Below, piece by piece: positions 1 through 5,285 of a stretch of DNA of 5,285 nucleotides; positions within the stretch are counted from its first letter, which is position 1, and the number at the start of each line of letters is the position of its first letter. The notes below the pieces were generated by a model. It was not told where the DNA came from, did not search any database, and saw nothing but the letters and a program-made list of their open reading frames with translations. This DNA comes from Candidatus Nealsoniibacteriota bacterium (GTDB taxonomy: Bacteria > Patescibacteriota > Minisyncoccia > Minisyncoccales > PWPS01). Made by a program: the position numbers and the translations under genes. The stretch is from NCBI GenBank assembly GCA_003561025.1, contig PWII01000001.1:1-5285 (forward strand), given 5' to 3'.

Positions 1-734
1 AATCCGTAGTGGAGGCGGATCGGACCGAAGACATCGCGACCCTGCACCCGGCCGCGCTTGATCCGGAGTAGGTCCGGCATCTGTTCCGATTCCAGTTCCG
101 AAAATTCGAAGTCGGCGTCGGCAGGGTAGGGTGGCGCGGACTCGTCCACCACCACGTCCGGTGTCATCCCCAGGTGGCTCATGGCCAGCTGGGCGAGGGA
201 CGCCACCAGGGGGATGACTCGGGGGTGGTTGCTCCGAAGCTGCAGCGCGGGGCCGAAGTGGCGGGCGAAGGTGGCGATGCTTTCTCGCTGGTGGAATCGG
301 TGCTTCAGGGGGAGGAAGCCCACCGGCGCCAGTCCGAAGCGGCGAGAGATCTGCTGGGAGTAGGAGTGGACGGTTCGGTTGTCCACGATGGCGAGATGGA
401 GTCGATCCTGGATGAGCCGGAGTCGATGGTCCATGATGGCCCCGCCCACGCCCTGCCCCCGAGCATCGGGGTGGACCACCAGGCGCCCCATTTCCCCCAC
501 CAGATCGGACTGGGCGCCGATGTCCATGTCCACCGAACCGGTGCCCAGGATCGTGCCGTCCTCCTCGTCCTCAGCCACCACCATGACCATCTGGTCACCG
601 TAGATGGCCCGTTTCAGCCAATCCCGGTAATAGAAGTCCCGGAAGGGATAATCCTCGCCGTAGGTGCCGCGAAAGATCTCACGGATCGCATCGACGTCAT
701 CTTCCCGGGCCTCCCGGGTCTGGATGTTGCTCAT
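1..734 (-). CDS. GNAT-family N-acetyltransferase with C-terminal extension, partial (3' end outside window)
   Basis: This gene reads leftwards and runs off the window; 244 residues are visible and no stop is reached. Residues 1-145 look like a GNAT fold, which transfers an acetyl group from acetyl-CoA to an amine. The N-terminus (SNIQTREAREDDVDAI) is typical. The acetyl-CoA loop is clear: the strand RLVVHP (84-89) leads into R92-G-Q-G-V-G97, the R/Q-x-x-G-x-G signature. A later GFLPLKHRF segment (139-147) closes the domain. About 100 residues follow that a minimal GNAT does not need, so there is a second, unrecognised region. The substrate cannot be told. The start is uncertain: ATG at 734 fits the domain edge but has no nearby Shine-Dalgarno, and an in-frame ATG at 791 would add 19 residues. 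The gene lies 120 bases after the 139-residue stress-type gene on the same strand and could be read with it. Confidence 0.88.
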   Translation of the reverse strand, partial: MSNIQTREAREDDVDAIREIFRGTYGEDYPFRDFYYRDWLKRAIYGDQMVMVVAEDEEDGTILGTGSVDMDIGAQSDLVGEMGRLVVHPDARGQGVGGAIMDHRLRLIQDRLHLAIVDNRTVHSYSQQISRRFGLAPVGFLPLKHRFHQRESIATFARHFGPALQLRSNHPRVIPLVASLAQLAMSHLGMTPDVVVDESAPPYPADADFEFSELESEQMPDLLRIKRGRVQGRDVFGPIRLHYG

Positions 735-779
735 GGGGAAGGATGGAACGGTTTCACCCCTGCCGCCAGCGGGTGGGAA

Positions 780-821
780 GATCTCGGCCATCCCATCCAG
801 GATCTCGGCGAGCCCATCCAG
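780..821. repeat. Tandem 21-base direct repeat upstream of the acetyltransferase gene
   Basis: Two adjoining 21-base units, 780-800 and 801-821, match at 19 of 21 positions; they differ only within the CAT/GAG triplet in the middle. They lie between the stop of the upstream minus-strand gene and the acetyltransferase ATG at 734. Read on the minus strand in the acetyltransferase frame they encode the heptad LDGLAEI followed by LDGMAEI, so the unit length keeps the frame. It could be a remnant of coding sequence, part of a longer acetyltransferase N-terminus, or a pair of protein-binding sites two helical turns apart. The sequence alone does not decide between these. Confidence 0.85.
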
Positions 822-854
822 GAAGCCCGGGCCCGGAAGATCCCCCGTTCGCCG

Positions 855-1274
855 CTACTCCTCGAGCTGCTCCACGGTCCAACTGGTATAGCGGTTGATG
901 AAGTGCCCGCCATTGGCCTTGAGGATGTCGGCCACTCGCCGGCTTTCCTCGTCATCCTCTGCCGGCGCGGCAATGAGGAACTTCCCCGCCTGGAGCTCGG
1001 CGGCCTGCCGCTGGACATGCCCGATCTCCTTGTCCCCGAAGTGCTGGATGATTCGCTGGAGCTGTCCGAGAACACCGTGCCGCTCGCCGGAGGGATCGAG
1101 ACGGCGGGCGCCACTGTCGCAGCAGAGCACCTGGATCCCATCCCGGGGAACCCCCGCCGCGAGGAGGGCGTCCACCGCCGACGAGGCTCCCTCGGGGTCG
1201 TCCAGGATGCCCACCACCGAGTCGTCGGGGAAGGAGAGGGAATCGGACTCCGGGTCGAATTGATGGTCTTCCAT
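855..1274 (-). CDS. Small soluble protein of unnamed family, probably stress-related (139 aa)
   Basis: The ATG at 1274 has GGAG seven bases upstream (1282-1285), which favours it over a longer reading from 1430 whose extra residues are low-complexity. The 139-residue product is acidic, without a signal peptide or membrane span, so it is likely cytoplasmic. The first half, with VVGILDDPEGA (20-30), a helix, then AAGVPRDGIQVLC (39-51), resembles the repeated alpha/beta unit of YflT/general-stress-type domains, where a strand-helix-strand covers a similar stretch. The second half carries ARRLDPSGERHG (56-67), LQAGKFLIAAPA (94-105) and GGHFINRYTSWTVEQL (122-137), which I recall as recurrent in uncharacterised bacterial proteins. 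No catalytic residues are recognisable. It sits 121 bases downstream of the ExoD-family gene on the same strand. Its role is unknown; a stress link is inferred from resemblance and from its neighbours. Confidence 0.85.
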   Translation of the reverse strand: MEDHQFDPESDSLSFPDDSVVGILDDPEGASSAVDALLAAGVPRDGIQVLCCDSGARRLDPSGERHGVLGQLQRIIQHFGDKEIGHVQRQAAELQAGKFLIAAPAEDDEESRRVADILKANGGHFINRYTSWTVEQLEE

Positions 1275-1395
1275 GGCGCTTCTCCGGATGGAGGAACAGG
1301 GGCGCCTTTCAGCGCCGGGGGGGAACGGAATGACCCACGTATTCCTACCCCGTCTCGGAGGGGCGGAGTTCCGGATTTCACTCCGGTCAGGGGGA

Positions 1396-1992
1396 TCACG
1401 GGCCGAGCAGTCCCCAGGCCCCGGCCACAACCGCGCTGAAGCCCAGAAGGGCCAGGAGGGCGGCCCCAGCCGCCATGGCGATGACGAGGCCGTCCCGTTG
1501 AAGGATCCCCAGGCCCACGCCGGCTACCGCGGCGGCCGCCAGGATGTTCACCCCGGGAATGGGGATGGCCAGCAGGAGGGCCATCACAATGCAGATGGTT
1601 CCCTGGAGACGACCCGCGGTGGCCAGGCGGTTCCAGCGGGGACGGACGACCCGGTCCAGCCACCGCACGACGGGACGGGTCCTGCGTATGGCGCCCTGTA
1701 CCTTCTTCCGGGGAAGGGAGCGTCGCCGAACCCACTCGGGAACCGGGGGGTCGGCGCCCCGGATCACCAGGACGACGCCGAGGATGAAGATGGGGGCCGC
1801 CAGGATGGCTGAGAGGCCCACCATGGGGATGGTCTCCGGGAGGCTGAGGATGAGGAGCACGAGGCCGTGGGCCCGACCGCCGATGACCTCGGTGATCTCC
1901 CCGACGGGTATCTGGTCCTCGCCCTCCATCTCTTCGATCTTCTTGAGGAGGTCCCCGGTGGACGGGGTATCGCCCTGACGATCCCGGTTCAC
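1396..1992 (-). CDS. exoD: ExoD-family integral membrane protein (198 aa)
   Basis: The product matches the ExoD family in length and layout. A short charged N-terminus (1-40, with LLKKIEEMEGEDQIPVGEI) leads to the membrane-embedded signature LPETIPMVGLSAILAAP (51-67), then spans at about 41-58 and 60-79. A basic cytoplasmic stretch follows (EWVRRRSL at 86-93, then many Arg/Lys to about 125). The second hydrophobic half has spans near 131-147, 150-165 and 168-196, with the conserved AIPIPGVNILAA (142-153). ExoD was named for a rhizobial exopolysaccharide and alkaline-tolerance phenotype; its biochemical role is unclear, and exopolysaccharide export or modulation is only a family-level expectation. 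The start is GTG at 1992, with AGGGGA about seven bases upstream; no other start suits the domain better. It diverges from the coiled-coil gene, the two starts being only 35 bases apart. Confidence 0.88.
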   Translation of the reverse strand: MNRDRQGDTPSTGDLLKKIEEMEGEDQIPVGEITEVIGGRAHGLVLLILSLPETIPMVGLSAILAAPIFILGVVLVIRGADPPVPEWVRRRSLPRKKVQGAIRRTRPVVRWLDRVVRPRWNRLATAGRLQGTICIVMALLLAIPIPGVNILAAAAVAGVGLGILQRDGLVIAMAAGAALLALLGFSAVVAGAWGLLGP

Positions 1993-2027
1993 GTCCGTTC
2001 CCCTTTCCCCTGATTGGAGTCCATGCC

Positions 2028-2333
2028 ATGGGTCAGTCGCACGATGACGTCACCGAGGAACTCAGATCGCAGCTGGAAGAATGGAACATGGGGCTCGACG
2101 AGCTCCAGTCCCGTGTGGAGCGGGCGGAGGCGGAACGCCGCTCGGCCCTCGAGGCCAGGATCAAGATGCTCCGGAAGGACTATGAAGAGGCCCGGGATCG
2201 ACTCCAGGCCCTCTCGGCACAGGGAGGCGAAACCTGGACGGAGTTCCGGGAGGGGATGACCCGCGCCCGACGGCTCCTGGACGAAGCACTGGAAGAGACC
2301 CAGCCGGACAGCGACGGGGACAGCGACGGCTGA
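2028..2333 (+). CDS. Coiled-coil protein resembling the sll1863 stress-response family (101 aa)
   Basis: This is the only plus-strand gene I accept. ATG at 2028 is preceded by GGAG (2016-2019) with eight bases between; a nearer ATG at 2023 is out of frame. The product is almost all charged helix: a continuous heptad-like coil from about 8 to 62 (for example LDELQSRVERAEAERRSALE, 23-42), a short break at SAQGGE (63-68), and a second helix 69-90. The break followed by ETWTEFREGMTRARRLLDEA is the arrangement I know from the sll1863 family, whose members have a long coil, then a Trp-centred GxxW-E-x-K/R-x-G helix. The tail is acidic, DSDGDSDG. There is no signal peptide or membrane span, so it is probably cytoplasmic. 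Function is unproven; a stress role comes from the family name only. It converges on the respiratory operon, ending seven bases from the small membrane gene. Confidence 0.85.
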   Translation: MGQSHDDVTEELRSQLEEWNMGLDELQSRVERAEAERRSALEARIKMLRKDYEEARDRLQALSAQGGETWTEFREGMTRARRLLDEALEETQPDSDGDSDG

Positions 2334-2349
2334 GGCCCCTCATGTCCGG
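2304..2349. terminator. Possible bidirectional hairpin at the convergent gene ends
   Basis: A perfect 7-base inverted repeat, CCGGACA at 2304-2310 and TGTCCGG at 2343-2349, encloses a second complementary pair, GGGG at 2316-2319 and CCCC at 2336-2339. The structure spans the stop codons of the plus-strand coiled-coil gene and the minus-strand small membrane gene, where a shared terminator would be useful. There is no T-run on either side, so it is not a classical intrinsic terminator, and in such GC-rich DNA a 7-base pair of arms may be chance. Confidence 0.25.
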
Positions 2350-2429
2350 ACCCAGGTGACCAGAAAGACGAGGACCAGGAGTACCAGTCCCAGGCTCTCG
2401 GCCACGCGACGTACCTTGAGATGCAGCAT
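2340..2429 (-). CDS. Small single-span membrane peptide (29 aa), last gene of the respiratory operon
   Basis: A 30-codon frame starts with ATG at 2429 and ends with TGA at 2342-2340. It has the best ribosome binding site in the window: GGAGG at 2439-2435, five bases before the ATG. The start lies 21 bases past the stop of the flavohaem oxidoreductase gene, so coupled translation is likely. The peptide, MLHLKVRRVAESLGLVLLVL and then VFLVTWVRT, has a basic N-terminus (K6, R7, R8) followed by an uninterrupted hydrophobic segment from about 12 to 27 ending in Trp and Arg. This is the layout of a single membrane helix with the N-terminus inside. I know no named family for it. By analogy with CydX-like small subunits it could stabilise or tune the neighbouring membrane oxidoreductase or the oxidase; that is inference. 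Chance cannot be excluded without homologues. Confidence 0.72.
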   Translation of the reverse strand: MLHLKVRRVAESLGLVLLVLVFLVTWVRT

Positions 2430-2450
2430 GCGTTCCTCCGGGAAGTGAAC

Positions 2451-3770
2451 TCAGACCATGTCGAACCGTTCGGACAGAATGCGTTTCTGGGGGATGCCGA
2501 GGTCCCTCAACGCGGACTCCGCGATGTTCATCATGGGCTCCGGCCCGCAGATGAAGTATTCGAACTCCGGGGGGGTCTCCGGGAGATGCCGCTCCAGCAA
2601 CTCCCGGTCGAGAAGACCGGACTCCCCCTTCCATCCCTCCGGGGGATCCTCCAGCACATGGACCACCGTAAGGTGGAGGCGGCTCCTCAGTTCCTCCAGT
2701 TCCTCGAAGAAGATGACCTGGTCCGGGGACACGTTGGCGAAAATGAGATGCAGTTCGCGAGGGTCGCCCCGATCGGCGAAGGTGCGGAGCATGCTCCGAA
2801 AGGGGGTCACCCCCACCCCACCGGCGATCATCACACACCCCATCCCCGGATCCGTCTCAGGCACGAAGTAGCCGTAGGGACCTTCCAGGAAGGCGGGGGT
2901 CCCGGGCCGAACGGTGCGGGCTTCCGCGGAGAAGTCCCCCTCCTCCTTGATGGTGAAGGCCACCCGGTTCGGCGCCTCCTGGGCGCTGGAGGAAAAGGAG
3001 TACGGGTGCTGCTGGAGGGTGAAGGGAGTCTCTCCCAGGGTGAGCCAGGCGAACTGCCCAGGGAGGAAGGTCATGCCGGCGTGTCCCTCCGGGACGAGGA
3101 CAAGGGTCGATGCGTCGCCTCGTTCCTCGTGGACCTCCTCCACCCGCCAGGGCCGCCGCCGCATCCGCCAGGGACGAAGGAGCCGGGTGTTCACCACCAG
3201 GGCCACCGCGCCGGCCCCCAGGGCGGCGAATACGACCTGTTTCCCGATTCCCGAAACGTAGTACCCCACCTGGAGGACGTGTACGGTCCCGACGAAGACC
3301 ACGAAGATGGCGAGCAGCCCGTGGAGGGCGCGCCACCATTCGTAGCTGAGCCGGAAGGAGAGGCGCCAGAGGCTGGTGGCCAGGAGAAGGAGAAGGGCTC
3401 CGGTGACCGCGGACAGGGCCACGGCCCGCGGGAGCTCCACCCGGGGATCGAGATACTCGAGATACACGGGGTCGGAGAGGAAGAGGACGATCGGGTGCGC
3501 CAGGATGAAGCCGACGGCCACAATCCCCATCTGGCGATGGAACTGGAGCATGGAGTCCAGACCGAAGGTGGTGGCCACCCTCTGGTATCGTCCCGTCAGG
3601 ACGAACTGGAGGAGCATGATCCCCAGTCCGACGAAGCCCAGCGCCACACCCGCCTCGATCCAGAACGTCCGGGGTGCAACGGGACCCAGGTAGGCCAGGA
3701 GCATGGGAGCCAGGGCCAGGATGAGGAACGAGACCGCCCAGAGGGCCGCTCGGATCAAGCTGTACTTCAT
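2451..3770 (-). CDS. Membrane ferric-reductase/NADPH-oxidase-like flavohaem oxidoreductase (439 aa)
   Basis: The ATG at 3770 overlaps the upstream stop as ATGA and has GGAG five bases before it, so the longer in-frame reading is rejected. Residues 1-195 are a membrane domain of about six helices. It carries H78 and H92, then H150 and H164, each pair 14 residues apart, the pattern that ligates two stacked b haems in NOX/FRE proteins. Residues 205-305 are the FAD domain, with HPYSFS (255-260) and EGPYG (296-300). Residues 310-439 are the nicotinamide domain, with GGVGVTPF (317-324), CGPEPMM (408-414) and the terminal ERFDMV. Electrons would pass from NAD(P)H through FAD and two haems across the membrane to ferric or cupric ion or oxygen; the acceptor cannot be read from sequence. 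There is no 2Fe-2S domain. Bacterial relatives include SpNOX-type enzymes. Its place after ctaG suggests a link to metal handling for the oxidase or to respiration. Confidence 0.92.
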   Translation of the reverse strand: MKYSLIRAALWAVSFLILALAPMLLAYLGPVAPRTFWIEAGVALGFVGLGIMLLQFVLTGRYQRVATTFGLDSMLQFHRQMGIVAVGFILAHPIVLFLSDPVYLEYLDPRVELPRAVALSAVTGALLLLLATSLWRLSFRLSYEWWRALHGLLAIFVVFVGTVHVLQVGYYVSGIGKQVVFAALGAGAVALVVNTRLLRPWRMRRRPWRVEEVHEERGDASTLVLVPEGHAGMTFLPGQFAWLTLGETPFTLQQHPYSFSSSAQEAPNRVAFTIKEEGDFSAEARTVRPGTPAFLEGPYGYFVPETDPGMGCVMIAGGVGVTPFRSMLRTFADRGDPRELHLIFANVSPDQVIFFEELEELRSRLHLTVVHVLEDPPEGWKGESGLLDRELLERHLPETPPEFEYFICGPEPMMNIAESALRDLGIPQKRILSERFDMV

Positions 3771-5170
3771 GTCGTCTCCACAGAGGTGCGATGGATGGGC
3801 TTCCTTCCCTCCCGGCGGTCGGTCACCTGATCGGCCCGCCTCATCCAGCCCAGGAACAGGACCACGGCCGCTCCCGCGTATACGAGTCCGGCCGGGATCC
3901 ACATGATGGCGCCGGCCAACTGCTGGTCCACCAGGAGGTCGACGCCCCACAGCGCGGCTCCTTCTTCATGGGCCGGATACCACGGCTCCCTGGCGAAGAG
4001 AAGAAGGGCCCCCAGCGCTCCGCTCTGGAGCGCGGTGGCGAAGACGTAGAGGATCCCTGCGCCGAATCCCGGCCAGACCCCCCGGGCGCCGGACTCGGCC
4101 AGCGCCCACCAGAAGAGAAGGGCCGTGAAGAAGAAGCTGGCGTGTTCAAGGTGGTGAACCCAGGCGTGAACCAGCGCCGCCTGGTAGAGTTCCGGAACGT
4201 GCCATGCCCAGAGGGCACCCACGTGCAGGATCAGGATCACGGCCGGATGGGTGATGACAGACGAGCCCCAGCGGGTCGGGAGGAAGCGCTGCCACCACTG
4301 AGCCACGCGCCGGCGACCCTGCTCCGGAAGGGCCCAGAGGTACCCCAGCATCGGTCGTCCCAGCACCAGGAGTGGGGCGGCCACCACCATGAGGAGCATG
4401 TGCTGGACCATGTGGACCGAGAAGAGGGTCCCGCCCAGTGCGTCCACCGGTGAGGCCAGGGCCAGGAGAAGGGCGGCGATGCCGCCGAAGTAGGACCACA
4501 CCCTCCACACCGGGAGCCCTCGCCCCCGTCCCGCCGTCCGCCACAGGCGACGAACCCCCGTGCCGTAGAGCGCGGCCAGGGCGTAGATCGGTCCCAGTAG
4601 CCAGGGGGCCAGGTTCCAGGCCGCCCACCATTCTCCAGGTGGGACCAGTCCCTCGGGGTGGATCCGGGCCCAGAGGAATCCGCCGGGACCGGGTTCCCGC
4701 TGGATGATGGGGCGATCCAGGGTCGGGGTGGCACCGCAGGGGTCTCCCTGGAGGAGGGCGGGGAGCCCCTCCACCAGGATGAGGAGGAGGAAGAAGCCGC
4801 TCAGAAAGATCCCCGAGATCGCCAGGAAACTTCCGATGCCGCCTCCTTTGCCGCCGCCTTCTTCGCCGAAGGAGCCGGGGGAGCCGGGGGTTTCCGTTGT
4901 CCCTCGGCGGTACACCCGCCAGGACACGACCATGGCGGCTCCGGCCATCAGCGCCGTACCTCCGGTGAGGAGGTGGAGGACCCACGTCCGATCCGCCGCG
5001 CAGACGAAGGGGACCAAGGCGTAGCTGAGCCCGAGGTGGAGAGTCCAGGCCACCATGCCCCCGAGGAGGCCGAAGGCGAGACCCGGCGTGAGGATGGAGG
5101 CTCGGCCTCCCTTCCATTCTCCGGGGCTCCCTCCGGGGCTCCCTCCTGGGCTCCCTCCTCGCGGGGCCAT
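3767..5170 (-). CDS. ctaG: CtaG-type cytochrome c oxidase assembly protein with extra N-terminal membrane module (467 aa)
   Basis: Residues 171-445 are a caa3-type CtaG domain, a multi-span protein needed to assemble the oxidase and thought to help supply copper. Visible hallmarks are LVPPGEWWAAWNL (175-187), SPVDALGG (240-247), H253 and H257 in VHMVQH, the His-rich block HAWVHHLEH (335-343), and DQQLAG (415-420) followed by AIMWIPAG. CtaG alone is usually nearer 270-300 residues. The extra N-terminus has three predicted spans (about 29-52, 62-86, 113-140), a Gly-rich loop (91-112), and single cysteines C57 and C145 that should fall on the same outer side. It looks like a small membrane protein fused to CtaG. 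Residues 5-17 are a GGSP repeat coded by a 12-base tandem repeat. The ATG at 5170 shares a base with the upstream stop (TGATG) and lacks its own Shine-Dalgarno, so translation is probably coupled. Confidence 0.9.
   Translation of the reverse strand: MAPRGGSPGGSPGGSPGEWKGGRASILTPGLAFGLLGGMVAWTLHLGLSYALVPFVCAADRTWVLHLLTGGTALMAGAAMVVSWRVYRRGTTETPGSPGSFGEEGGGKGGGIGSFLAISGIFLSGFFLLLILVEGLPALLQGDPCGATPTLDRPIIQREPGPGGFLWARIHPEGLVPPGEWWAAWNLAPWLLGPIYALAALYGTGVRRLWRTAGRGRGLPVWRVWSYFGGIAALLLALASPVDALGGTLFSVHMVQHMLLMVVAAPLLVLGRPMLGYLWALPEQGRRRVAQWWQRFLPTRWGSSVITHPAVILILHVGALWAWHVPELYQAALVHAWVHHLEHASFFFTALLFWWALAESGARGVWPGFGAGILYVFATALQSGALGALLLFAREPWYPAHEEGAALWGVDLLVDQQLAGAIMWIPAGLVYAGAAVVLFLGWMRRADQVTDRREGRKPIHRTSVETT
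5121..5156. repeat. Three tandem 12-base repeats coding a Gly-Gly-Ser-Pro tract
   Basis: Three 12-base units at 5121-5132, 5133-5144 and 5145-5156 read CCGGGGCTCCCT, the third with one change. On the minus strand each unit codes GGSP-type residues, making a low-complexity N-terminal tail on the CtaG protein before its first membrane span. Each unit also contains GGAG on the minus strand, a Shine-Dalgarno-like core. The unit length is a multiple of three, so copy-number change would lengthen or shorten the tail without breaking the frame. Confidence 0.85.
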
Positions 5171-5285
5171 CAGAGGCGGGGCGCCAGATACTGGACGGCG
5201 TAGAAGAAGAGGGACCCCAGGGCCACGAAGCTCCAGTAGATGACCAGGGCCTGGACCCCCGTATACCGTTCCCGGCTGAAATGGC
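5170..5285 (-). CDS. Probable cytochrome c oxidase subunit III, C-terminal fragment (5' end outside window)
   Basis: Only the last 37 residues are visible, ending at TGA (5172-5170), whose last base is the first base of the ctaG ATG. They read HFSRERYTGVQALVIYWSFV and then ALGSLFFYAVQYLAPRL. This has the layout of the last segment of heme-copper oxidase subunit III: a short periplasm-side loop, a conserved G-x-x-A-x-x-x-YW-x-FV signature, then a final membrane helix. The usual form is YWHFVD; here the His is Ser and the Asp is Ala, so this may be a divergent branch. Subunit III holds no redox centre and supports the catalytic subunit and proton uptake. The following ctaG gene supports the call. 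Another polytopic oxidase subunit ending in a similar helix is the main alternative. Confidence 0.68.
   Translation of the reverse strand, partial: HFSRERYTGVQALVIYWSFVALGSLFFYAVQYLAPRL

Noticed and set aside
1301..1316. Hairpin GGCGC-CTTTCA-GCGCC upstream of the 139-residue gene
   Set aside because: Only five base pairs and no T-run or overlapping ribosome binding site; likely chance in GC-rich sequence.
1275..1395. Terminator between the ExoD-family gene and the 139-residue gene
   Set aside because: Only short stems such as CCGGA/TCCGG are present and none is followed by a T-run, so no terminator can be supported.
174..1439. Long plus-strand open frame of 421 codons
   Set aside because: It lies antisense to the acetyltransferase and the 139-residue gene, both of which show clear family motifs or a good ribosome binding site. 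Its product has no recognisable domain and is explained by scarce stops in GC-rich DNA.
1989..2016. Possible promoter TTCACG, 17 bases, TGATTG before the coiled-coil gene
   Set aside because: Poor match to both consensus hexamers, and the implied transcript start would fall after the ribosome binding site.
731..2029. Minus-strand open frame of 432 codons overlapping three genes
   Set aside because: The product is rich in Arg, Pro, Gly and Ser with no domain, and runs through the ExoD-family and 139-residue genes in another frame.
2045..2052. Palindrome TGACGTCA near the divergent starts
   Set aside because: Eight bases inside coding sequence (Asp-Asp-Val codons), single copy, with no known regulator to support it.
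2421..3830. Long plus-strand open frame of 469 codons opposite the flavohaem oxidoreductase
   Set aside because: The minus-strand protein has haem, FAD and NAD(P)H motifs. The antisense product is a Gly/Glu/His/Pro-rich composition artefact.
3771..3950. 60-residue N-terminal extension of the oxidoreductase
   Set aside because: It would overlap ctaG by 180 bases, is Arg/Gly/Pro-rich, and the ATG at 3770 has GGAG at the right distance and an ATGA junction.

Overview
The window is GC-rich, with strong third-position G/C preference. It appears to come from a free-living aerobic bacterium that makes a heme-copper terminal oxidase. A Gemmatimonadota-like or related high-GC lineage would fit the mix of genes, but that is a guess from memory of similar gene neighbourhoods; nothing in the sequence proves it. 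I see no rRNA, tRNA, CRISPR array, transposase or other sign of a mobile element. Long open frames antisense to the real genes are common here and are explained by base composition.

Right half (5285 down to 2340, minus strand): a tightly packed respiratory operon. It runs from the C-terminus of a probable cytochrome c oxidase subunit III, through a long CtaG-type oxidase assembly protein, to a membrane ferric-reductase/NADPH-oxidase-like flavohaem protein. It ends with a 29-residue single-span membrane peptide that is easy to miss. The junctions are TGATG, ATGA and a 20-base gap with a strong ribosome binding site, so the four genes are probably translated from one message.

Middle (2334 to 1275): a plus-strand coiled-coil protein resembling the sll1863 stress family (2028-2333) converges on the respiratory operon. 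It diverges, with only 35 bases between starts, from a minus-strand ExoD-family membrane protein (1396-1992). ExoD is followed on the same strand by a 139-residue soluble protein of an unnamed family whose first half resembles stress-protein domains of the YflT type.

Left end (854 to 1, minus strand): a 120-base stretch holds a 21-base tandem duplication, then a GNAT acetyltransferase that runs off the window. That stretch is stop-free and in frame with both neighbouring genes, so the acetyltransferase start is uncertain.

Points most worth a second look: the 29-residue membrane peptide; the pairing of a two-haem NOX/ferric-reductase with a CtaG protein that carries an extra N-terminal three-helix module with two cysteines on the same predicted side; and the 21-base repeat upstream of the acetyltransferase.
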